Assembly: GCA_030762895.1 (NCBI GenBank)
Contig: CM061066.1
Span: 9,514,047 to 9,578,046, forward strand
Source of the DNA: Sophora flavescens
Taxonomy: Eukaryota > Streptophyta > Magnoliopsida > Fabales > Fabaceae
DNA: 64,000 nucleotides
Direction: 5' to 3'
Each line of letters starts with the position of its first letter. Position 1 is the first letter of the stretch. The position numbers and the translations under genes are program-made. Under the pieces are notes generated by a model. That model made no database searches and was not told the origin of the DNA. It saw only the letters and a program-made list of their open reading frames with translations. This document shows, piece after piece, positions 22,625-36,346 of this stretch.

Positions 22625-23790
22625 GCGTTAAAATAAGGGTTTAGGGTCAAAAATAGGGTTCTGGGTCAAATTTAGGGTTTTGGGTCAAAAATAGGGTTTG
22701 AATTAGGGTTTTGGATCAGAATTAGGGTTTTGGTCCAGTATTAGGGTTTTTGGGTCAGAATTAGGGTTTTGGGTCAAAATTAGGGCTTTGTGTTATTTTG
22801 GGTCAAAATTTCGGTTTCGGGTCCAAATAAGGGTTTTGGCTCAAAATTAGGGTTTAGGGTTTGAATTAGGGTTTTGAGTAAAGAAATAGGTTTTTGGGAC
22901 AAAAATAGGGTTAGAATTAGGGTTTTGGGTCTAAATTAGGGTTTTGGGTCAAAATTTGGGTTTTGGGCCCAAATTTGGGTTTTGGGTCAAAATTAAGGTG
23001 TCGGGTTTTGAGTTAAAAAAGGGTTTTGGGACAAAAATAGGGTTAGAATTTGGGTTTTTGGAACTAAATTAGGGTCTTGGGTCAAAATTAGGGTTTTGAG
23101 TCAAATTTAGGGTTCTGGGTTAACTTTAGGGTTTAGGGTCAAAATTTTGGGTTTTGAATTAAAATTAGGGTTCTGGGTTAAATTTAGGGTTTTGGGACAA
23201 AAATAGGGTTAAAATTAGGGTTTTGGCTCAAATTTAGGGTTTAGGATCAAAATTAGGGTTTTGGGTAAAAAATAGGGTTTAGGCTTTGAATTAGGGTTTA
23301 GGGTTAAAAATAGGGTTTTGGGTCAAATTTAGGCTTCTGGGTTAAATTTAGGGTCTTGGGTCAAAAATAGGGTTCGTATTAGGGTTTTGGGTCAGAATTA
23401 GGGTTTTGGGTCAAAATTAGGGCTTTGGGTTATTTTGGGTCAAAATTTCGGTTTTGGGTCCAAATTAGGGTTTTGGGTCAAAATTAGGGTTTTGAGTAAA
23501 AAATAGGTTTTTGGGACAAAAATAGGGTAAAAACTAGGGTTTTGGGTCTAAATTAGGGTTAGAATTTGGGTTTTGGGTCAAATTTTGGGTTTTGGGTCAA
23601 AATTAAGGTGTCGGATTTTGATTTAAAAAAAGGTTTTTGGGTCAAATATAGGTTTAGAATTAGGGTTTTTGGGTCTAAATTAGGTTTTTGGTCTAAATTA
23701 GGGTCTTGGGTCAAAATTATGGGTCAAATTTAGTGTTCTAGGTTAAATTTAGGTTTTATGCTCAAAATTTAGGGGATTGCATTAAAATTA
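22625..23790 (+). repeat. 1.15 kb segmental block, direct copy 2
   Basis: Offset 3551 bp from copy 1 at GGGCTTTGTG (19232 versus 22783). All marker variants are present. Private changes include GTGTCGGATTTTGATTT and a loss in TTGGGTCAAAATTATGGGTC near 23715. Confidence 0.85.
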
Positions 23791-26700
23791 GGGTTCTGGG
23801 TTAAATTTAGGGTTTTGGGACAAAAATAGGGTTCGAATTAGGGTTTTGGTTCAAATTTAGGGTTTAGGATCAAAATTAGGGTTTAGGCTTTGAATTAGGG
23901 TTTAGGGTTAAAATTAGGGTTTAGGCTTTCAATTAGGATTTTGGGTTTAAAATAGGGTTTTTTGTGAGTGGGTTTTGGGTCAAAATTGGGGCTCAGGTTA
24001 TAATTTGGGTTTTGGGTGAAAATTTCGATTTTGGGTCAAATTTAGGGTTTTGGGTCAAATTTAGGGTTTGGGGTCAACATTAGGGTTTTGGGTTTGAATA
24101 TGGTTTTTGAGTTAAAAATAGGGTTTTGGGTCAAAAATAGGGTTAGAATTAAGGTTTTGCGTTAAATAAGGGTTTTTGGGTCAGAATTAGGGTTTTTGGG
24201 TCAGAATAAGGGTTTTTGGGTCAGAATTAGGCCTTTGGGTTATTTTGGGTCAAAATTTCGGTTTCGGGTCCAAATTAGGGTTTTGGGTCAAAAATATGGT
24301 TTAGGGTTTGAATTAGGGTTTTCAGTAAAAAAAAATAGGGTTTTGGGACAAAAATAGGGCTAGAATTAGGGTTTTGGGTCGAAATTAAGGTGTCGGGTTT
24401 TGAGTTAAAAAAAAGGGTTTGGGGACAAAAATAGGGTTAGAATTTGGGTTTTTGGGTCTAAATTAGGGTCTTGGGTCAAAATTAGGGTTGTGAGTCAAAT
24501 TTAGGGTTCTGGGTTAACTTTAGGGTTTGGGTCAAAATTTAGGGTTTTGGTTTAAAATTAGGGTTATGGGTTAAATTTAGGGTTTTGGGACAAAAATAGG
24601 GTTAGAATTAGGGTTTTGGTTCAAATTTAGGGTTTAGGATCAAAATTAGGGTTTTGGGTCAAAATTAGGGTTTAGGCTTTGAATTTGGGTTTAGGGTTAA
24701 AAATAGGGTTTTGGGTCAAATTTAGGGTTCTAGGTTAAATTTAGGGTTTATGGTCAAAATTTAGGGGATTGCATTAAAATTAGGGTTCTGGGTTAAAATT
24801 AGGGTTTTGGGACAAAAATAGGGTTCGAATTAGGGTTTTGGTTCAAATTTAGGGTTTAGGATCAAAATTAGGGTTTGGGTCAAAATTAGGGTTTAGGCTT
24901 TGAATTAGGGTTTAGGGTTTAAAATAGGGTTTTTTGTCAGAATTAGGGTTTTGGGTCCAAATTAGGGCTCTGGGTTATAATTTGGGTTTTGGGTCAAAAT
25001 TTCGATTTTGGGTCAAAATTAGGGTTTCGGGTTTTAATTTGGGTTTGGGGTCAACATTAGGGTTTTGGGTCAAAAAGGGTTAGAATTAAGGTTTAGGGTC
25101 AAAAATTAGGGTTTAGGGTCAAAAATAGGGTTTTGGGTCAAAAATAGGGTTCGAATTAGGGTTTTGGATGGGGTAGGGTATTGGGCGGGAGTAGGGTTTT
25201 GGGTGAAATTAGGGTTTTCGTGTCGATTAGGCCTTTGGGTTATTTTGGGTCAAAATTTCGGTTTCGGGTCCAAATTAGGGTTTTGGGTCAAAAATAAGGT
25301 TTAGGGTTTCAATTATGGTTTTCAGTAAAAAAAATAGGGTTTTGGGACAAAAATAGGCCTAGAATTAGGGTTTTGGGTCTAAATTAGGGTTTTTGGCCCA
25401 AATTTGGGTGTTGGGTCAAAATTAAGGTGTCGAGTTTTGAGTTAAAAAAAGGGATTGGGGACAAAAATAGGGTTAGAATTTGGGTTTTTGAGTCTAAATT
25501 AGGGTCTTGGGTCAAAATTAGGGTTGTGAGTCAAATTTAGGGTTCTGGGTTAACTTTAGGGTTTAGGGTCAAAATTTAGGGTTTTGGTTTAAAATTAGGG
25601 TTCTGTGTTAAATTTAGGGTTTTGGGACAAAAATAGGGTTAGAATTAGGGTTTTGGTTCAAATTTAGGGTTTAGGATCAAAATTAGGGTTTTGGGTCAAA
25701 ATTAGGGTTTAGGCTTTGAATTTGGGTTTAGGGTTAAAAATTGGGTTTTGGTTCAAATTTAGGGTTTTGGGTTAAATTTTGGGTTTTGGGTCAACATTAG
25801 GGTTTTGGGTTAGAATATGTCTTTTGAGTTAAAAATAGGGTTTTGGGTCAAAAATAGGGTTAGAAATAAGGTTTTGCGTAAAATTTGGCTTTAGGGTCAA
25901 AAATTGGGTTCTGGGTCGAATTTAGGGTTTTGGGTCAAAAATAGGGTTCGAATTAGGGTTTTGGATCAGAATTACGGTATTGGGCCAGAATTAGGGTTTT
26001 TGAGTCAGAATTAGGGGTTTGGGTCAAAATTAGGGCTTTGGGTTATTTTGGGTCAAAATTTCGGTTTCGGCTCCAAATTAGGGTTTTGGGTCAAAATTAA
26101 GGTTTAGGGTTTGAATTAGGGTTTTAAGTAAAAAAATAGGGTTTTGGGACAAAAATAGGGTTAGAATTAGGGTTTTGGGTCTAAATTAGGGTTAGAATTT
26201 AGGGTTTTTGGCCCAAATTTCGGTGTTGGTTCTAAATTAAGGTGTCGGGTTTTGAGTTAAAAAAAGGGGTTTGGGACAAAAATAGGGTTAGAATTAGGGT
26301 CTTGGGTCAAAATTAGGGCTCTGGGTTATAATTTGGGGTTTGGGCCAAAATTTCGATTTCGGGTCAAAATTAGGGTTTCGGGTTTGAATTAGGGTTTTGG
26401 GTCAAATTTAGGGTTTTGGGTCAACATTAGGGTTTTGAGTTTGAATTTGGTTTTTGAGTTAAAAATAGGGTTTTGGGTCAAAAATTGGGTTAGAATTAAG
26501 GTTTTTCGTTAAAATTAGGGATTAGGGTCAAAAATAGGGTTATGGGTCAAATTTAGGGTTCTGAGTCAAATTTAGGGTTCTGGGTTGACTTTAGGGTTTA
26601 GGGTCAAAATTTTGGGTTTTGGATTAAAATTAGGGTTCTGGGTTAAATTTAGGGTTTTGGGACAAAAATAGGGTTAGAATTAGGGTTTTGGTTCAAATTT

Positions 26701-27507
26701 AGGGTTTAGGATCAAAATTAGGGTTTTGGGTCAAAATTAGGGTATAGGCTTTGAATTAGGGTTTAGGGTTAAAATTAGGGTTATGGGTCAAATTTAGGGT
26801 TCTGGGTTAAATTTAGGGTTTGGGGTCAAATTTAGGGGTTTGCATTAAAATTAGGGTTCTGGGTTAAATTTAGGGTTTTGGGACAAAAATAGGGTTTTTG
26901 AGTGGGTTTTGGAAGTTTAGGATCAAAATTAGGGTTTTGGGTCAAAATTAGTGTTTAGGCTTTGAATTATGGTTTAGGGTTAAAATTAGGTTTTAGGCTT
27001 TCAATTAGGATTTTGGGTTTAAAATAGGGTTTTTTGTCAGAATTAGGGTTTTGGGTCAGAATTAGCGCTCTGGGTTATAATTTGGGTTTTGGGTCAAAAT
27101 TTCGATTTTGGGTCAAAATTAGGGTTTCGGGTTTGAATTAGGGTTTTGGGTCAAAATTCGGGTTTTGGGTCAAATTTTGGATTTTGGGTCAACATTAGGG
27201 TTTTTGGTTTGAATTTGGTTTTTGCGTTAAAATTAGGGTTTAGGGTCAAAAATAGGGTTATGGGTCAAATTTAGGGTTTTGGGTCAAAAATAGGGTTCGA
27301 ATTAGGGTTTTGGATCAGAATTTGGGTTTTGGTCCAGAATTAGGATTTTTGGGTCAGAATTAGGGTTTTGGGTAAAATGTAGGGCATTGGGTTATTTAGG
27401 GTCAAAATTTCGGTTTCGGGTCAAAATTATGGTTTTGGGTTTGAATTAGGGTTTTGAGTAAAGAAATAGGTTTTTGGGACAAAAATAGGGTTAGAATTAG
27501 GGTTTTG

Positions 27508-27994
27508 GGTCTAAATTCGGGTTTTGGGTCAAAATTAGGGTTTTGGGTCACAATTTGGGTTTTGGGCCCAAATTTGGGTTTTGGCTCAAAATTAAGGTGT
27601 CAAGTTTTGAGTTAAAAAAAGGGTTTTGGGACAAAAATAGGGTTAGAATTTGGGTTTTTGGGTCTTAATTAGGGTCTTTGGTCAAAGTGGGGTTGAGTCA
27701 TATTTAGGGTTCTGGGTTGACTTTAGTGTTTTGGGTCAAAATTTTGGGTTTTGGATTAAAATTAGGGTTCTGGGTTAAATTTAGGGTTTTGGGACAAAAA
27801 TAGGGTTAGAATTAGGGTTTTGGTTCAAATTTAGGGTTTAGGATCAAAATTAGGGTTTTGGGTCAAAATTAGGGTATAGGCTTTGAATTAGGGTTTAGGG
27901 TTAAAATTAGGGTTATGGAGTCAAATTTAGGGTTTGGGGTCAAATTTAGGGGTTTGCATTAAAATTAGGGTTCTGGGTTAAATTTAGGGTTTTG
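27508..27994 (+). repeat. Local tandem duplication, 487-bp offset, unit 1
   Basis: AAGGTGTCAAGTTTTGAG starts at 27594 and again at 28081. The rare words GAGTCATATTTAGGG and AATTCGGGTTTTGGG also recur at the same offset within a few bases. Confidence 0.75.
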
Positions 27995-28330
27995 GGTCAA
28001 AATTCGGGTTTTGGGTCAAAATTAGGGTTTTGGGTCAAAATTTGGGTTTTGGGCCCAAATTTGGGTTTTGGGTCAAAATTAAGGTGTCAAGTTTTGAGTT
28101 AAAAAAAGGGTTTTGGGACAAAAATAGGGTTAGAATTTGGGTTTTTGGGTCTAAATTAGGGTCTTGGGTCAAAATTAGGGTTCTGAGTCATATTTAGGGT
28201 TCTAGGTTTACTTTACGGTTTTGGGTCAAAATTTTGGGTTTTGGATATAAATTAGGGTTCTGGGTTAAATTTAGGGTTTTGGGACAAAAATAGGGTTAGA
28301 ATTAGGGTTTTGGTTCAAATTTAGGGTTTT
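27995..28330 (+). repeat. Local tandem duplication, 487-bp offset, unit 2
   Basis: Partner of 27508-27994, shorter because the array switches to a different variant order after ~28330. Confidence 0.7.
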
Positions 28331-31300
28331 GGGTCAAAATTAGGGCTTGGGGTTATTTTGGGTCAAAATTTCGTTTTGGGTCCAAATTAGGGTTTTGGGT
28401 CAAAATTAGGGTTTTGAGTAAAAAATAGGTTTTTGGGACAAAAATAGGGTTAGAATTAGGGTTTTGGGTCTAAATTAGGGTTAGAATTTTGATTTTGGGT
28501 CTAAATTAAGGTGTCAGGTTTTGAGTTAAAAAAAGAGTTTTGGGATAAAAATAGGGTTAGAATTAGGGTTTTTGGGTCTAAATTAGGTTTTTGGTCTAAA
28601 TTAGGGTGTTGGGTTATGGAAATTAGGGTTCTGGGTTAAATTTAGGGTTTGGGGTCAAAATTTAGGGGTTTGCATTAAAATTAGGGTTCTGGGTTAAATT
28701 TAGGGTTTTGGGACAAAAATAGGGTTCAAATTAGGGTTTTGGTTCAATTTTAGGGTTTAGGATCAAAATTAGGGAATTGGGTCAAAATTAGGGTGTTGGC
28801 TTTGAAGTAGGGTGTAGGGTTTAAAATTAGGGTTTGTCTTTGGGTGGGATTTTGGGGTTTTGGGTTGAATTAGGGTTTTGGGTCGAATTTGGAGTTATAA
28901 TTTGTTTTGGTCAAAATTTTGATTTTGGATCAAAATTAGGGTTTCGGGTTTGAATTAGGGTTTTGGGTCAAAATTAGGGTTTTGGGTCAAATTTAGGGTT
29001 TTGGTTCAACATTAGGGTTTTGGGTTTGAATATGGTTTTTGAGTTAAAAATAGGGTTAGAATTAAGGTTTTGCGTTAAAATTAGGGTTTTGGGTCAAAAA
29101 TAGGGTTCTGGGTCAAATTTAGGGTTTTGGGTCAAAAATAGGGTTCGAATTAGGGTTTTGGATCAGAATTAGGGTTTTGGGCCTGAATTAGGGTTTTTGG
29201 GTCATAAATAGGGCTTTGGGTTATTTTGGGTCAGCCTTTCGGTTTCGGGTCCAAATTAGGGTTTTGGGTCAAAATTAGGGTTTAGGGTTTGAATTAGGGT
29301 TTTGAGTAAAGAAATAGGGTTTTGGGACAAAAATAGGGTTAGAATTAGGGTTTTGGGTCTAAATTAGGGTTAGAATTAGGGTTTTGGGTCAAAATTAAGG
29401 TGTCAGGTTTTGAGTTAAAAAAAGGGTTTTGGTACAAAAATAGGGTTAGAATTTGGGTTTTTGGGTCTATTTAGGCTCTTGGGTCAAAATTAGGGTTCTG
29501 AGTCAAATTTAGGGTTCTGTGTTAACTTCAGGGTTTAGGGTCAAAATTTTGGGTTTTGGATTAAAATTAGGGTTCTGGGTTAAATTTAGGGTTTTGGGAC
29601 AAAAATAGGGTTAGAATTAGGGTTTTGGTTCAAATTTAGGGTTTAGGATCAAAATTAGGGTTTAGGCTTTGAATTATGGTTTAGGGTTTAAAATAGGGTT
29701 TTCGATCAAATTTAGGGTTCTGGGTTAAATTTAGGGTCTTGGGTCAAAAATAGGGTTCGCAATAGGGTTTTGGGGTCAGAATTAGCGTTTTGGGTCAAAA
29801 TTAGGGCAATGGGTAATTTTAGGTCAAAATTTCGCTTTTGGGTCCAAATTAGGGTTTTGGGTGAAAATTAGGGTTTTGAGTAAAAAATAGGTTTTTGGGG
29901 AAAAAATAGGGTAAGAATTTGGGTTTTGGTCTAAATTAGGGTTAGAATTTGGGTTTTGGGTCAAAAATAAGGTGTCGGGTTTTGATTTAAAAAAAGGGTT
30001 TTGTGACAAAAATAGGGTTAGAATTAGGGTTTTTGGGTCTAAATTAGGTTTTTGGTCTAAATTAGGGTCTTGGGTCAAAAATAGGGTTATGGGTCAAATT
30101 TAGGGTTCTAGGTTAAATTTAGGGTTTATGGTCAAAATTTAGGGGTTTGCATTAAAATTAGGGTTCTGGGTTAAATTTAGGGTTTTGGGACAGAAATAGG
30201 GCTCGAATTAGGGTTTTGGTTCAAATTTAGGGTTTAGGATCAAAATTAGGGTTTTGGGTCAAAATTTGGGTTCAGGCATTGAATTAGGGTTTAGGGTTAA
30301 AATTAGGGTTTAGGCTTTCAATTAGGATTTTGGGTTTTAAATAGGGTTTTTTGTCAGAATTAGGGTTTTGGATCAAAATTAGGGCTCTGGGTTATAATTT
30401 GGGTTTTGGGTCAAAATTTCGATTTTGGGTCAAAATTAGGGTTTCGGGTTTGAATTAGGGTTTTGGGTCAAAATTCGCGTTTTGGGTCAAATTTAGGGTT
30501 TTGGGTCAACATTAGGGTTTAGGCTTTGAATTAGGGTTTAGGGTTTAAATTAAGGTTTAGCCTTTCATTTAGGATTTTGGGTTTAAAATAGGGTTTTTTG
30601 TCAGAATTAGGGTTTTGGGTCAAAATTAGGGCTCTGGGTTATAATTTGGGTTTTGGGTCAAAATTTCGATTTCGGGTTTGAATTATGGTTTTGGGTCCAA
30701 ATTCGGGTTTTGGGTCAAATTTTGGGTTTTGGGTCAACATTAGGGTTTTGGGTTTGAATATGGTTTTTGAGTTAAAAATAGGGTTTTGGGTCAAAAATAG
30801 GGTTAGAATTAATGTTTTTTGTTAAAATTAGGGTTTAGGGTCAAAAATAGGGTTCTGGGTCAAATTAAGGGTTCGAATTAGGGTTTTGGGCCAGAATTAG
30901 GGTTTTTGGGTAAGAATTAGGGTTTTGGGTCAAACTTAGGGCTTTGGGTTATTTTGGGTCAAATTTCGGTTTCGGGTCCAAATTAGGGTTTTGGGTCAAA
31001 ATTAAGGTTTAGGGTTTTGAGTAAAAAAATAGGGTTTTGGGACAAAAATAGGGTTAGAATTAGGGTTTTGGGTCTAAATTAGGGTTAGAATTAGGGTTTT
31101 TGGCTCAAATTTGGGTGTTGGGTCAAAATTAAGCTGTCGGGTTTTGAATTAAAAAAAGGGTTTTGGGTCTAAATTAGGGTCTTGGGTCAAACTTAGGGTT
31201 CTGAGTTTAATTTAGGGTTCTGGGTTAACTTTAGTGTTTAGGGTCAAAATTTAGGGTTTTGGTTTAAAATTATGGTTCTGGGTTTGAATTAGGGTTTTGG

Positions 31301-32249
31301 GACAAAAATAGGGTTAGAATTAGGCTTTTGGTTCAAATTTAGGGTTTAGGATCAAAATTAGGGTTTTGGCAAAATTAGGGTTTAGGTTTTGAATTTGGGT
31401 TTAGGGTTAAAAATTGGGGTTTGGGTCAAAATTAGGGTTCTGTGTTAAATCTAAGGTTTTGGGTCAAAATTAGGGTTTAGGGTTTGAATTAGGGTTTTGA
31501 GTAAAAAATAGGGTTTTGGGACAAAATAGAGTTAGAATTAGGGTTTTTGGGTCCAAATTAGAGTCTTGGGTCAAAATCAGGGTTCCTGGTTAAATTCAGG
31601 GTTTAGGGTCAAAATTTAGGTTTTTGGATTAAAATTAGGGTTCTGGGGTTAAATTTAGGGTTTTTGGACAAAAATAGGGTTAGAATTAGGGTTTTGGTTC
31701 AAATTTAGGGTTTAGGATCAAAAGTAGGGTTTTGGGTCAAAATTAGGGTTTAGGGTTAAAAATAGGGTTTTGGGTCAAATTTAGGATTCTAGGTTAAATT
31801 TAGGGTCTTGGGTCAAAAATAGGGTTCGTATTAGGGTTTTGGGGTCAGAATTAGGGTTTTGGGTCAAAATTAGGGCTTTGGGTTATTTTGGGTCAAAATT
31901 TCGGTTTTGGGTCCAAATTAGGGTTTTGGGTCAAAATTAGGGTTTTGAGTTAAAAAAAGGGTTTTGTGACAAAACTTGGGTTAGAATTAGGGTTTTTGGG
32001 TCTAAATTAGGTTTTTGGTCTAAATTAGGGTCTTGGGTCAAAATAAGGGCACTGGGTTATAATTTGGGGTTTGGGCCAAAATTTCGATTTTGGGTCAAAA
32101 TAAGGTTTCGGGTTTGAATTAGGGTTTTGGGTCAAATTTAGGGTTTTGGGTCAACATTAGGGATTTGGGTTTGAATTTGGTTTTTGAGTTTAAAATAGGG
32201 TTTTGGGTCAAAAATAGGGTTAGAATTAAGGTTTTGAGTAAAATTAGGG

Positions 32250-32690
32250 TTTAGGGTCAAAAATAGGGTTCCGGGCCAAATTTAGGGTTTTGGGTCAAAA
32301 ATAGGGTTCGAATTAGGGTTTTGGATCAGAATTAGGGTTTTGGTCCAGTATTAGGGTTTTTGGGTCAGAATTATGGTTTTGGGTCAAAATTAGGGCTTTG
32401 GGTTATTTTGGGTCAAAATTTCGGTTTTGGGTCCAAATTAGGGTTTTGGGTCAAAATTAGGGTTTAGGGTTTGAGTAAAGAAATAGGTTTTTGGTACAAA
32501 AATAGGGTTAGAATTAGGGTTTTGGGTCTAAATTATGGTTTTGGGTCAAAATTAAGGTGTCGGGTTTTGAGTGAAAAAAGGGTTTTGGGACAAAAATAGG
32601 GTTAGAATTTGGGTTTTTGGGTCTAAATTAGGGTCTTGGGTCAAAGTTAGGGTTATGAGTCAAATTTAGGGTTCTGGGTTAACTTTAGGG
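32250..32690 (+). repeat. Local tandem duplication, 441-bp offset, unit 1
   Basis: GGTCCAGTATTAGGG followed by the rare CAGAATTATGGTTTTGGG occurs at ~32344-32380 and again 441 bp later. Confidence 0.7.
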
Positions 32691-33110
32691 TTTAGGGTCA
32701 AAAATAGGGTTCTGGGTCAAATTTAGGGTTTTGGGTCAAAAATAGGGTTCGAATTAGGGTTTTGGATCAGAATTAGGGTTTTGGTCCAGTATTAGGGTTT
32801 TTGGGTCAGAATTATGGTTTTGGGTCAAAATTAGGGCTTTGGGTTATTTTGGGTCAAAATTTCGGATTTGGGTTAAAATTAGGGTTTTGGGTCAAAATTA
32901 GGGTTTAGGATTTGAATTGGGGTTTGAGTAAAGAAATAGGTTTTTGGGACAAAATTTGGGTTTTGGGTCAAAATTAAGGTATCGGGTTTTGAGTTAAAAA
33001 AGGGTTTTGGGACAAAAATAGGGTTAGAATTTGGGTTTTTGGGTCTAAATTAGGGTCTTCTGTCAAAATTAGGGTTCTGGGTTAACTTTAGGGTTTAGGG
33101 TCAAAATTTC
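32691..33110 (+). repeat. Local tandem duplication, 441-bp offset, unit 2
   Basis: Partner of 32250-32690. It loses some units near 32950 (AAAATTTGGG follows directly after GGGAC). Confidence 0.65.
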
Positions 33111-36100
33111 GGTTTTGGGTCCAAATTAGGGTTTTGGGTCAAAATTAGGGTTTTGAGTAAAAAATAGGTTTTTGGGACAAAAATAGGGTTAAAACTAGGG
33201 TTTTGGGTCTAAATTAGGGTTAGAATTTGGGTTTTGGGTCAAATTTTGGGTTTTGGGTCAAAATTAAGGTGTCGGGTTTTGAGTTAAAAAAATGGTTTTG
33301 GGACAAAAATAGGGTTGGAATTAGGGTTTTTGGGTCTAAGTTAGGTTTTTGGTCTAAATTAGGGTCTTGGGTCAAAATTAGGGTTATGGGTCAAATTTAG
33401 GGTTCTGGGTTAAATTTGGGGTTTATGGTCAAAATTTAGGGGTTTGCATTAAAATTAGGGTTCTGGGTTAAATTTAGGGTTTTGGGACAAAAATAGGGTT
33501 CGAATTAGGGTTTTGGTTCAAATTTAGGGTTTAGGATCAAAATTAGGGTTTTGGGTCAAAATTAGGGTTTAGGCTTTGAATTAGGGTTTAGGATTTCAAT
33601 TAGGATTTTGGGTTTAAAATAGGGTTTTTTGTCAGAATTAGGGTTTTGGGTCAAAATTAGGGCTCTGGGTTATAATTTGGGTTTTGGGTCAAAATTTCGA
33701 TTTTGGGTCAAAATTAGGGTTTCAGGTTTGAATTAGTGTTTTGGGTCAAATTTAGGGTTTGGGGTCAACATTAGGGTTTTGGGTATGAATATGGTTTTTG
33801 AGTTAAAAATAGGGTTTTGGGTAAAAAATAGGGTCAGAATTAGGGTTTTGGGTCAAAATTAGGGCTTTGGGTTATTCTGGTTCAAAATTTCGATTTCGGG
33901 TCCAAATTAGGGTTTTGGGTCAAAATTAAGATTTAGGGTTTGAATTAGGGTTTTGGGACAAAAATAGGGTTAGAATTAGGGTTTTGGGTCTAAATTAGTG
34001 TTAGAATTAGGGTTTTTGGCCCAAATTTGGGTTTTGGGTCAAAATTAAGGCGTCGGCTTTTGAGTTAAAAAAAGGGTTTTGGGACAAAAATAGGGTTAGA
34101 ATTTGGGTTTTTGGGTCTAAATTAGGGTTGAGTCAAATTTAGGGTTCTGGGTTAAATTCAGGGTTTAGGGTCAAAATTTAGGGTTTTGGATTAAAATTAG
34201 GGTTCTGGGGTTAAATTTAGGGTTTTGGGACAAAAATAGGGTTAGAATTAGGGTTTTGGTTCAAATTTAGGGTTTAGGATCAAAATTAGGGTTTAGGCTT
34301 TGAATTAGGGTTTATGGTTAAAAATAGGGTTTTGGGTCAAATTTAGGGTTCTGGGTTAAATTTAGGGTCTTGGGTCAAAAATAAGGTTCGTATTAGGGTT
34401 TTGGGGTCAGAATTAGGGCTTTGGGTTATTTTGGGTCAAAATTTCGGTTTTGGGTCCAAATTAGGGTTTTGGGTCAAACTTAGGGTTTTGAGTAAAAAAT
34501 AGGGTTTTGGGACAAAAATAGGGTTAGAATTACGGTTTTTGGGTCTAAATTAGGTTTTTGGTCTAAATTAAGGTATTGGGTCAGAATTAGGGCTCTGGGT
34601 TATAATTTGGGGTTTGGGCCAAAATTTCGATTTTGGGTCAAAATTAGGGTTTCGGGTTTGAAATAGGGTTCTGGGTCAAATTTAGGGTTTTGGGTCAAAA
34701 ATAGGGTTCGAATTAGGGTTTTGGATCAGAATTAGGGCTTTGTTCCAGAATTAGGGTTTTTGGGTCAGAATTAGGGTTTTGGGTCAAAAATAGGGCTTTG
34801 GGTATTTTTGGGTCAAAATTTCGGTTTCGGGTCCAAATTAGGGTTTTGGGTCAAAATTAGGGTTTAGGGTTTGAATAAGGGTTTTGAGTAAAGAAATAGG
34901 TTTTTGGGACAAAAACAGGGTTAGAATTAGGGTTTTGGGTCTAAATTAGGGTGTTGGGCGCAAATTTGGGTTTTGGGTCAAAATTAAGGTGTCGGGTTTT
35001 TAGTTAAAAAAAGGGTTTTGGGACAAAAATAGGGTTAGAATTTGGGTTTTTGGGTCTAAATTAGGGTCTTGGGTCAAAATTAGGGTTCTGAGTCAAATTT
35101 AGGGTTCTGGGTTAACTTTAGGGTTTAGGGTCAAAATTTTGGGTTTTGGATTAAAATTAGGATTCTGGGTTAAATTTAGGGTTTTGGGACAAAAATAGGG
35201 TTAGAATTAGGGTTTTGGTTCAAATTTAGGGTTTAGGATCAAAATTAGGGTTTAGGCTTTGAATTAGGGTTTAGGGTTAAAAATAGGGTTTTGGGTCAAA
35301 TTTAGGGATCTGGGTTAAATTTAGGGTCTTGGGTCAAAAATAGGGTTCGTATTAGGGTTTTGGGGTCAGAATTAGGGTTTTTGGTCAAAATTAGGGCTTT
35401 GGGTTATTTTGGGTCAAAATTTCGATTTTGGGTCCAAATTAGGGTTTAGGGTCAGAATTAGGGTTTTGGGTCAAAATTAGGGCTTTGGGTTATTTTGGGT
35501 CAAAATTTCGATTTCGGGTCCAAATTAGGGTTTTGGGTCAAAATTAAGGTTTAGGGTTTGAACTAGGGTTTTGGGTAAGAACTAGGGTTTTGAGGTTTGG
35601 GACAAAAATAGGGTTAGAATTAGGGTTTTGGGACAAAAATAGGGTTAGAATTAGGGTTTTTGGCCCAAATTTGGGTGTTGGGTCAAAATTAAGGTGTCGG
35701 GTTTTGAGTTAAAAAAAAAGGGTTTTGGGACAAAAATAGGGTTAGAATTAGGGTCTTGGGTCTAAATTAGGGTTCTGAGTCAAATTTAGTGTTCTGGGTT
35801 AACTTTAAGGTTTAGGTCAAAATTTTGGGTTTTGGATAAAAATTAGGGTTCTGAGTTAAATTTAGGGTTTTGTGACAAAAATAGGGTTAGAATTAGGGTT
35901 TTGGTTCAAATTTAGGGTTTAGGATCAAAATTAGGGTTTAGGCTTTGAATTAGGGTTTAGGGTTAAAAATAGGATTTTGGGTAAAATTTAGGGTTCTGGG
36001 TTAAATTTAGGGTCTTGGGTCAAAAATAGGGTTCGTATTAGGGTTTTGGGGTCAGAATTAGGGCTTTGGGTTATTTTGGGTCAAAATTTCGGTTTTGGGT

Positions 36101-36346
36101 CCAAATTAGGGTTTTGGGTCAAAATTAGGGTTTTGAGTAAAAAATAGGGTTTTGGGACAAAAATAGGGTTAGAATTAGGGTTTTTGGGTCTAAATTAGGT
36201 TTTTGGTCTAAATTAGGGTCTTGGGTCAAAATTAGGGCTCTGGGTTATAATTTGGGGTTTGGGCCGAAATTTCGATTTTGGGTCAAAATTAGGGTTTCGG
36301 GTTTGAATTAGGGTTTTGGGTCAAAAATAGGGTTAGAATTAAGGTT

